DNA from: an uncultured Paraprevotella sp.
Lineage (GTDB): Bacteria > Bacteroidota > Bacteroidia > Bacteroidales > Bacteroidaceae
Direction: 5' to 3'
Length of the DNA stretch: 29,495 nucleotides
NCBI GenBank assembly: GCA_910586505.1
Contig: CAJUGV010000016.1
Location: 1-29,495, forward strand
In this document: piece by piece, positions 24,322 through 29,495 of the stretch
Position numbering within the stretch: the stretch's first letter is position 1
Layout: each line of letters opens with the position of its first letter
Notes under the pieces: model-generated
What the model was told of the DNA's origin: nothing
The model's database searches: none
What the model saw: the letters and a program-made list of their open reading frames with translations, nothing else
Position numbers and translations under genes: made by a program

Positions 24322-24352
24322 TTGCGGGAGTATTTGCGATTGATTACTTTTA
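24322..24352 (+). promoter_or_regulatory. Promoter of pepT
   Basis: TTG (24322-24324) and TACTTTTA (24345-24352, one mismatch to TAnnTTTG) are 20 bases apart; the start codon is 27 bases past the -7 box. It is divergent from the lyase-like gene promoter. Confidence 0.5.
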
Positions 24353-24378
24353 CAAGTGGATTAAAAAAACAGTAAAAG

Positions 24379-25599
24379 ATGGAACTTGTAGAACGTTTTT
24401 TGAGATATGTGGGTTTCAATACGCAGTCGAGTGAGGAAGGAGACGGGTGTCCGAGTACGGCCCGGCAGATGGAGTTTGCCCGTTTTCTTAAAGAAGAGCT
24501 ATGCGAATTGGGATTGGAGGATATCTACTTGGATAAACACGGGTACTTATATGCCACACTTCCGGCCAATACGGACCGTGAGGTGCCTGTAGTAGGTTTT
24601 ATTGCTCATATAGATACCTCACCTGACTATTCGGGCGAAAATGTGAAACCTCGAATCGTGCGTCGGTATGACGGAAAAGATATAATTCTTTGTGCGGAAG
24701 AGGGTATCGTGACGTCACCATCTCAGTTTCCCGAACTGCTGAACCATGTGGGAGAGGATCTTATAGTGACGGACGGACATACTCTGTTGGGAGCGGACGA
24801 CAAAGCCGGAATTGCGGAAATAGTGCAGGCTATGGCTTATTTGCAGGCGCATCCCGAAATTAAGCACGGAAAGATCCGCGTGGGATTTAATCCCGATGAG
24901 GAAATCGGTATGGGCGCACATCTTTTTGATGTGGAGAAGTTCGGTTGCGACTGGGCTTATACCATGGATGGAGGAGAAGTCGGAGAACTCGAATTCGAGA
25001 ATTTTAATGCAGCGTCCGCCAAGGTGACGGTTAAGGGGTTGAATGTTCATCCCGGTTATGCCAAGGGAAAGATGCGTAATTCCATGCTGATGGCGGCTGA
25101 TTTTATCCGCAGGATGCCTGTAAATGAAACCCCTCAGACTACGGAAGGCTATGAAGGCTTTTACCATCTTACTAATGTAAAAGGTGAAGTGGAAGAGACG
25201 GTGCTGTCGTATATCATCCGCGACCATGACCGTAAGAAATTTGAAGCAAGGAAAGCCTATATCCTGCGTCTGGCGGAAGAGATGAATGTGCAATATGGTA
25301 ATGATACGGTAGGAGTTGAAGTGCGCGACCAGTATTACAACATGCGAGAGAAAGTGGAGCCGGTCATGCACATTATTGATATTGCAAAGCAAGCTATCCA
25401 GGCCGTCGGTGTGCCTTGTCAGGTAAAAGCCATTCGCGGAGGAACGGATGGAGCGCAGTTGTCTTTCAAAGGACTGCCCTGTCCCAATATCTTTGCGGGA
25501 GGGCTGAATTTTCATGGCCGTCATGAGTTCATACCGGTGCAGAGTATGGAGAAAGCCATGATGACTATAGTCCGGATTGCCGAGTTTGTGGCGCGGTAA
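24379..25599 (+). CDS. pepT: Peptidase T (tripeptide aminopeptidase)
   Basis: A 406-residue M20B dizinc aminopeptidase that removes the N-terminal residue from tripeptides in the cytoplasm. Zinc and catalytic residues fall where expected: H77 and D79 in FIAHIDTSPDYSG, D140 in LLGADDKAG, the E174-E175 pair in NPDEEIGMGA, D197 in YTMDGGE, and the final His in GGLNFHGRHEF near the C-terminus. Length is typical and no signal peptide is present. It stands alone on the plus strand and ends at a hairpin shared with the convergent S4-domain gene. Confidence 0.96.
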   Translation: MELVERFLRYVGFNTQSSEEGDGCPSTARQMEFARFLKEELCELGLEDIYLDKHGYLYATLPANTDREVPVVGFIAHIDTSPDYSGENVKPRIVRRYDGKDIILCAEEGIVTSPSQFPELLNHVGEDLIVTDGHTLLGADDKAGIAEIVQAMAYLQAHPEIKHGKIRVGFNPDEEIGMGAHLFDVEKFGCDWAYTMDGGEVGELEFENFNAASAKVTVKGLNVHPGYAKGKMRNSMLMAADFIRRMPVNETPQTTEGYEGFYHLTNVKGEVEETVLSYIIRDHDRKKFEARKAYILRLAEEMNVQYGNDTVGVEVRDQYYNMREKVEPVMHIIDIAKQAIQAVGVPCQVKAIRGGTDGAQLSFKGLPCPNIFAGGLNFHGRHEFIPVQSMEKAMMTIVRIAEFVAR

Positions 25600-25616
25600 A
25601 GTGCTGTTAGAATAAA

Positions 25617-25655
25617 GGCTGAAGCCTGTCGTTTCTATATCGGCAGGCTTCAGTC
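25617..25655. terminator. Shared hairpin between convergent pepT and the S4-domain gene
   Basis: Arms 25617-25631 and 25641-25655 pair over about 15 bases with G-T pairs and a 9-base loop. The stem overlaps the stop codon of the S4-domain gene (25650-25652). T runs are short on both strands, so termination may be moderate. Confidence 0.65.
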
Positions 25656-26084
25656 TTCTGTATCGTTGTCATCTCCCAAGTCGAAGTCAAACAAAAGATC
25701 ATCCAAATATTCCGGAGCAGTGAACTCCTCCAGGCTGCGACGATCTTTCTTGGTGGGGCGTCCGGTACCTCTTGCACGGTCTACGAATCCACTTATTCTG
25801 TTCATTTCCAGTAGTTCGTATTGTTCCGCCGGAGTGACATTCTCCAGTATTTCCGGAATCAGTTTGGCGCCGACCCGTTTTTCTATCGTTTGCTTCACCT
25901 TGAAAGAATACGTGACCGGAGGTTTTCGCACTTCCACTACATCACCTTCTTTAATGGTGCGTGAAGGTTTCAGTTGCGCCCCTTTCATACTCACCTGTCC
26001 TTTCTTGCAGGCTGCGGCTGCCATGGAGCGTGTTTTGAAGATGCGTGCCGCCCATAACCATTTGTCCACTCTTGCTTCGCCCAT
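25650..26084 (-). CDS. S4-domain RNA-binding protein (Hsp15/HslR-like)
   Basis: A 144-residue protein. The S4 RNA-binding fold covers about 4-65 (RVDKWLWAARIFKTRSMAAAACKKG opening, then KPSRTIKEGDVVEVRK). A basic stretch near 105-120 (GRPTKKDRR) and a very acidic C-terminus (DDLLFDFDLGDDNDTED) follow. In the family, Hsp15 binds free 50S subunits carrying a peptidyl-tRNA after ribosome stalling. Its place five bases behind pth, a gene that releases peptides from dropped tRNAs, agrees with such a role. Third gene of the rplY-pth operon. Confidence 0.9.
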   Translation of the reverse strand: MGEARVDKWLWAARIFKTRSMAAAACKKGQVSMKGAQLKPSRTIKEGDVVEVRKPPVTYSFKVKQTIEKRVGAKLIPEILENVTPAEQYELLEMNRISGFVDRARGTGRPTKKDRRSLEEFTAPEYLDDLLFDFDLGDDNDTED

Positions 26085-26089
26085 ATCCT

Positions 26090-26653
26090 TTATTTTTTGT
26101 TGAACTGGTTCATGGTGATCTGAATTCCGGCCAGACAGAAGCTTTTTATCATTTCGCAGGCCAATGCTACGCGTTCGTCCATCGTTTTCAGGTCTTCTTC
26201 GGTGAAGCTTCCTAATACGAAATTGATTTGTCCCCCTCTGGGAAAATCATTGCCAATGCCGAATCGCAGGCGCGCGTATGCCTGTGTACCCAGCACGGAG
26301 GCTATGTTTTTCAGTCCGTTGTGTCCGGCATCGCTACCGCTCGGTTTCATGCGCAACGCACCGAACGGGAGAGCCAGGTCGTCAACCACTACCAACACAC
26401 GCTCCAAAGGGATGTTCTCCTTGTTCATCCAGTATCTCACGGCATTTCCGCTGAGGTTCATGTAGGTGGACGGTTTCAGAAGCACCAGTTGCCTGCCTTT
26501 CAATGAAAGGGAGGTGACGGCTCCGTAGCGTTTGTCTTCAAAAACAAGGTTGGACGCCTTAGCCAAGGCGTCCAACACTCTAAATCCTATATTGTGACGG
26601 GTTTCTGCATATTCGTTACCGATATTGCCTAAACCGACAATCAGATATTTCAT
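26090..26653 (-). CDS. pth: Peptidyl-tRNA hydrolase
   Basis: A 187-residue enzyme that cleaves the ester bond of peptidyl-tRNAs released early from ribosomes. Active-site residues are all visible: N10 in VGLGNIG, H20 in TRHNIGF, N66 in YMNLSG, the Asp in VVVDDLAL (91-92) and N112 in AGHNGLKN. Normal length. It lies 14 bases behind rplY and 5 bases ahead of the S4-domain gene, so it is cotranscribed with both. Confidence 0.97.
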   Translation of the reverse strand: MKYLIVGLGNIGNEYAETRHNIGFRVLDALAKASNLVFEDKRYGAVTSLSLKGRQLVLLKPSTYMNLSGNAVRYWMNKENIPLERVLVVVDDLALPFGALRMKPSGSDAGHNGLKNIASVLGTQAYARLRFGIGNDFPRGGQINFVLGSFTEEDLKTMDERVALACEMIKSFCLAGIQITMNQFNKK

Positions 26654-26667
26654 TTGCTGTCTGATGA

Positions 26668-27258
26668 TTAGTTGGCAGATGCGGCAGACTTGGCGGCACG
26701 TGTCATCTTAACCTGACATACCACAACTTCCTTGCTGGTAACCAGTTCCAAACCTTCGAAACTCAGTTCGCCTACCTTGATAGTCTTACCCAGACCAAGG
26801 TGGGTTACATCGATGTTCAGACGTTCGGGGATGTTGCTGTAAACGGCTTTTACTTTCAACTTACGAACGGATGCTGCCAAGCGACCACCGGCCTTTACAC
26901 CTTCTGCCAGACCGTTCAACTTGATGGGTACTTCCATCACGATAGGTTTGTTTTCAGTGATCTCATAGAAGTCTACGTGCAGAACGTTGTCTTTTACGGG
27001 GTGGAACTGTATTTCTTTCAGCACGGCCTTGCACTCTTTTCCGTCGATGTTCAGGTTAACCGTGTAGATGTCCGGAGTGTAGATCAGGTTGCGCAACTCG
27101 TCGTTGGTTGCAGTGAACGACAGGGCTACGGGTGCTCCGTTTTCGTCTTTGGCTTCACCGTACAGGTTGCAGGGAACTGCGTTTGCCTTGCGGATGTCGC
27201 GGGCAGCCTTCTTGCCGAATGAGGTTCTGGCTGTGCCTTTTACATTGATTTCTTTCAT
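26668..27258 (-). CDS. rplY: 50S ribosomal protein L25 (Ctc/TL5 long form)
   Basis: A 196-residue protein that binds 5S rRNA in the large subunit. The N-terminal L25 beta-barrel (about 1-95, with ARTSFGKKAARDIRK and VPCNLYG) is followed by the TL5 C-terminal domain (about 96-185) found in the long Ctc forms but absent from E. coli L25. The tail is rich in Ala and Ser. First gene of the rplY-pth-S4 operon, with a promoter at 27356-27387 and a folded leader. Confidence 0.97.
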   Translation of the reverse strand: MKEINVKGTARTSFGKKAARDIRKANAVPCNLYGEAKDENGAPVALSFTATNDELRNLIYTPDIYTVNLNIDGKECKAVLKEIQFHPVKDNVLHVDFYEITENKPIVMEVPIKLNGLAEGVKAGGRLAASVRKLKVKAVYSNIPERLNIDVTHLGLGKTIKVGELSFEGLELVTSKEVVVCQVKMTRAAKSAASAN

Positions 27259-27285
27259 TACGATAGTTTTTTTGTGTTACTCTAA

Positions 27286-27343
27286 ATTAAGTGATTTATG
27301 CTTAATCTCACCATCACACGATGTGTGCATCATTCGATGATGC
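27286..27343 (-). promoter_or_regulatory. Folded 5' leader of rplY
   Basis: Three short hairpins lie in the roughly 92-base leader: arms 27327-27333/27337-27343 (7 bases, TCG loop), 27315-27319/27323-27327 (5 bases), and 27286-27291/27301-27306 (6 bases). The first two share one base. No T run follows, so it is not a plain terminator. It may bind a protein or regulate translation, but no known riboswitch or leader family is recognised. Confidence 0.4.
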
Positions 27344-27355
27344 CGAAAAGCGGTG

Positions 27356-27387
27356 CAAAATTACGCTTTTTTACCGTAACGGCCAAA
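27356..27387 (-). promoter_or_regulatory. Promoter of the rplY-pth-S4 operon
   Basis: On the minus strand TTTG (27384-27387) and TAATTTTG (27356-27363) are 20 bases apart. Transcription would begin near 27350. Confidence 0.7.
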
Positions 27388-27418
27388 TGTAGCCGGTATT
27401 TTTTCCATTGCAGCGTGC

Positions 27419-28717
27419 TTATGCCTCCGCCACCCGATAGCGGTTGCCGTAGTGTGTGTGCACTTTAGGGATTCCGGCCGCTGTGAGGGCCTGAGCCAGT
27501 TTGGGCAGGGTTATTCCGGTCATTACGCCGGGTTGCAGCTTGCGCAGCCGGGTGAGCAGTTCCGGCAGCGAGCAGAGCCATCCTTTTTCGCCTGGGTGGG
27601 CGGCGCGGAAGTGACGCAGCAGAATCTCCTCGGCTGGACGGATGCGGTAGAATGCCGCGTTATGTAACTGGAGGTCATTCTCATCCGTATGGTCGAACCA
27701 GTACTGTCTGCCGCTTTCCAGTTCCGCTTTTAACTGGGCGTAGATTTGTGTGTGGTTGAGTCCCGTACTGTCAATCGGATGTGTGGCGAGGATGCAGATG
27801 AACCTGCGGCTGCCCGAAGGGTCAGACAGCAGTTCGCGTGAGTTCGATGTACCTATAAAAGAGGCGATGCGAGGCAGGGCACACGTGTGACGGCGATAAG
27901 CCTTGCGCAGGTTAAGGGCTGAGAGTTGCATCAGATTTTTCAGCAGCGGGTGCTTTTTCTCCGGGATACGGTCGAACTCATCCATGTTGAGCAGTCCCAT
28001 TTCCGTGAGTTGCCTTTCCACCTTGTCGGGGCGGGTGAGGTCCACGCAGTCCGTGTAATAAGCCTGTAGCTCGGGTGGCATCAGTGCCCGGCAGAAAGTG
28101 GATTTTCCGAGTCCTTGCCGGTCGCTTATGAGTAGTGGCGAGGTGCTGTGTCCGTGGAGTCCGTCGGAATGGCCCGACCATTGTGCGGCCACTCCGAGCA
28201 TCCAGCGGTGGAAAGCATGGATCCAGAGCGGGCTGTCAGATACACGTGAGGCCAGGTCGTGCAGGCGGTCGTGCCCGTCCCATGCCGGAAGATGTCTGAA
28301 ATAGTGGCGGAAGGGATGGAAGCTTTCAACGTCGGCAGAGTGGACTATTCTCGCCACATCACGGTCCCAGCAGTTGATGCCGTGGCGGTGTGCTTCGAGG
28401 CATATCGCGTTCAGGTCGCGCTCCGTGACGGGGTGGAAAGATATCTTGTTTTCAGCTGTTTTTCTGCGGAATTCCGTAGCCTCGGTAAGCAAGTTGTAGC
28501 GGAACTCAAAATGACCGGCAAGAAACGTCTGCAGGGCGTTGTCGAGGACGGATGCACCCGTGAGTTGCGCCTTGCCTGCTGTACAGGGGGCCTTTTTCGG
28601 TCCTTGGCCCGCTTGCGTTTCCGGTGTGAGGCGGTAGGCCGTGTCGGCATTTCGGTTGGCACGACGCTTCTTATTCCACCGTTTTACGGCAGAACGCACG
28701 AGGAGGTTGTAGTTCAT
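27419..28717 (-). CDS. VapE/VirE-type P-loop protein
   Basis: A 432-residue protein of the virulence-associated E family, a helicase-like P-loop group common in phages and mobile islands. A basic N-terminal segment (1-50) precedes a conserved region (about 60-190). Walker A SDRQGLGKST is at 198-207, Walker B LLNMDEFDR at 242-250, and the sensor-like FIGTSN and GSRRFICI follow. The last 100 residues look like the domain usually found at the end of Bacteroides members. The primase-like N-terminal domain of longer relatives is absent. The gene is clearly richer in G+C and in Arg and His codons than its neighbours, which suggests transfer. In many Bacteroides genomes such a gene sits near a HU-like protein and an amidase gene; neither is inside this window. 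Confidence 0.87.
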   Translation of the reverse strand: MNYNLLVRSAVKRWNKKRRANRNADTAYRLTPETQAGQGPKKAPCTAGKAQLTGASVLDNALQTFLAGHFEFRYNLLTEATEFRRKTAENKISFHPVTERDLNAICLEAHRHGINCWDRDVARIVHSADVESFHPFRHYFRHLPAWDGHDRLHDLASRVSDSPLWIHAFHRWMLGVAAQWSGHSDGLHGHSTSPLLISDRQGLGKSTFCRALMPPELQAYYTDCVDLTRPDKVERQLTEMGLLNMDEFDRIPEKKHPLLKNLMQLSALNLRKAYRRHTCALPRIASFIGTSNSRELLSDPSGSRRFICILATHPIDSTGLNHTQIYAQLKAELESGRQYWFDHTDENDLQLHNAAFYRIRPAEEILLRHFRAAHPGEKGWLCSLPELLTRLRKLQPGVMTGITLPKLAQALTAAGIPKVHTHYGNRYRVAEA

Positions 28718-28746
28718 GGTATTCCTTCTTTAATGTTTTTCAACGG

Positions 28747-28777
28747 CAAATATACAACATGAAAAAGCCTTTGTCAA
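28747..28777 (-). promoter_or_regulatory. Promoter of the VapE-type gene
   Basis: On the minus strand TTG (28775-28777) and TATATTTG (28747-28754) are 20 bases apart; transcription would begin near 28741, about 24 bases before the start codon. Confidence 0.65.
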
Positions 28778-28781
28778 GTCC

Positions 28782-28897
28782 TTCACCATAACATGCTGAT
28801 TTTCTGTGCAACTGTGAGTTTGTTAAAAGCGGTTTCATGTGAGTGCACCCTTTTTCGGTGAAACTCAGGTGAAGGGTAAATGGATAGAAAGTTCACC
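28782..28897. repeat. Four GGTGAA/TTCACC copies upstream of the VapE promoter
   Basis: TTCACC occurs at 28782-28787 and 28892-28897, and its reverse complement GGTGAA at 28857-28862 and 28868-28873. The pair CGGTGAA (28856-28862) and TTCACCG (28892-28898) form a 7-base inverted repeat. All lie just upstream of the VapE promoter, where a regulator could bind. Confidence 0.4.
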
Positions 28898-29340
28898 GTA
28901 ATAAATTGTAAAACAATACTTTTGAAAGAAGCGAATGCCTTTTCTATATTGGGATATGAGGGATGCGGGTTGCCGGAATCAGGTGTCGGCATATCGCGCC
29001 GGCGGCTTCCGCAATATATGATTCTGCGGTCCGTAGCGCGTGGAAAAGTCTGACGCACGTTTTATGGTTCATTATCCGAAACCGTAAGGCAAAAAAACAG
29101 GAAAGGAGAGAGGGGGATGAGGGACATCCGGAGCGCATAGCTTCCAAATACAGTCCCCATAGGATTACAATCAAAGTGTCTATTGCTACAAATGAAGATG
29201 GAAGGGGGATAATAATCTCGGTAATTCTGGAACACTTGTGTTAGCGCCTTGTGCGAAGTATGCCAGATGATTTATCCGTTTTGGGGGTAATGATTTGAAA
29301 ACTATGCTATCAGCTGCATTTTGCTTTGAATCGTCTTCAG

Positions 29341-29381
29341 GTAACCCACCGACCGAAAGGGAAAAAATAAGGTGGGGTTAC
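29341..29381. repeat. Hairpin with one bulged base
   Basis: gtaacccacc at 29341-29350 pairs with ggtggggttac at 29371-29381 apart from one extra G. The 20-base spacer is A-rich. No T run follows, so it is not a plain terminator. Confidence 0.5.
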
Positions 29382-29416
29382 GGGTAAGCAGGCGGCAGGG
29401 ACAGCCATAGCCGAAA

Positions 29417-29467
29417 GGCAGACGGGCAGGCAGACGGCACACCGCAGGGTATTTACGGAGAAAATAC
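29417..29467. repeat. Short direct repeat and hairpin at the right edge
   Basis: GGCAGACGG occurs twice with a 12-base period (29417-29425 and 29429-29437). Immediately after, ggtattt (29448-29454) pairs with aaatacc (29461-29467). The structure may continue beyond the window. Confidence 0.45.
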
Positions 29468-29495
29468 CGTAGCTTATTAGGGAATTTTCCGAGCC

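Larger units (their letters stand above)
28718..29495. other. Gene-poor region, 778 bases, upstream of the VapE-type gene
   Basis: No gene can be supported. A 93-codon plus frame (28963-29244) and a 91-codon minus frame (28783-29058) have unlikely composition and no family resemblance. Seen here: the VapE promoter, four copies of GGTGAA/TTCACC (28782-28897), a plus-strand TACTTTTG box at 28917-28924 without a -33 match, and hairpins and short repeats towards the right edge. It could be the control region between the VapE gene and a divergent gene outside the window. Confidence 0.5.

Noticed and set aside
28783..29058. 91-codon minus frame upstream of the VapE gene
   Set aside because: It overlaps the VapE promoter region and the repeat cluster, and the product resembles no protein family.
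28963..29244. 93-codon plus frame
   Set aside because: Mixed composition, no family resemblance and no promoter with both elements; probably chance.
1..29495. CRISPR array, rRNA operon or insertion sequence
   Set aside because: No regularly spaced direct repeats, no rRNA-like sequence and no transposase frame were seen anywhere in the window.

Overview
The window looks like chromosomal DNA of a gut-type Bacteroidales, most likely Bacteroides or a close relative. Several intergenic regions carry the Bacteroides-type promoter (TAnnTTTG near -7, in the best cases with TTTG or TTG 19-20 bases upstream). Protein families typical of the group are present: M16 protease with signal peptide, C10 (streptopain-type) protease joined to BspA-like leucine-rich repeats, large secreted carbohydrate-active enzymes, ribosomal protein L25 of the Ctc type, and a VapE-type P-loop protein. 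No species can be named from the sequence alone.

Layout. 1-832: the 3' end of a tRNA-Thr, its terminator, and an unrecognised protein gene. 1427-9529 (all minus): M16 zinc protease, acyl-CoA synthetase, MutS2 and a ZIP metal transporter. The protease lies 42 bases behind the synthetase; a strong terminator separates the transporter from mutS2. 9713-11125 (plus): a single exported GH28-like beta-helix glycosidase. 11141-13451 (minus): type I L-asparaginase and a YeiH-type membrane protein. 13783-24179 (minus): two very large secreted proteins, a 1888-residue C10 protease with three leucine-rich blocks and a 1350-residue polysaccharide-lyase-like enzyme, separated by a 677-base gap full of hairpins. 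24379-25599 (plus): peptidase T. 25650-27258 (minus): rplY-pth-RNA-binding S4 gene, a compact translation operon. 27419-28717 (minus): a G+C-rich VapE-type gene with about 780 bases of gene-poor, repeat-bearing sequence upstream, which looks like accessory DNA.

How the genes fit together. Most are core housekeeping genes (translation quality control, MutS2, metal uptake). A second theme is breakdown of polymers outside the cytoplasm and use of the products: M16 and C10 proteases, two carbohydrate-active enzymes, peptidase T, asparaginase and a fatty-acid/organic-acid CoA ligase. No SusC/SusD pair is present, so neither carbohydrate enzyme sits in a recognisable polysaccharide utilization locus inside this window.

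The least explained items are: a short plus-strand transcription unit (near-ideal promoter at 19940-19970, strong terminator ending near 20030) between the two giant genes; the shared C-terminal tail of those two proteins; the duplicated end modules of the lyase-like protein; a three-copy inverted/direct repeat at 13538-13607; and the structured leader of rplY. I did not find a clear multi-gene novel system.
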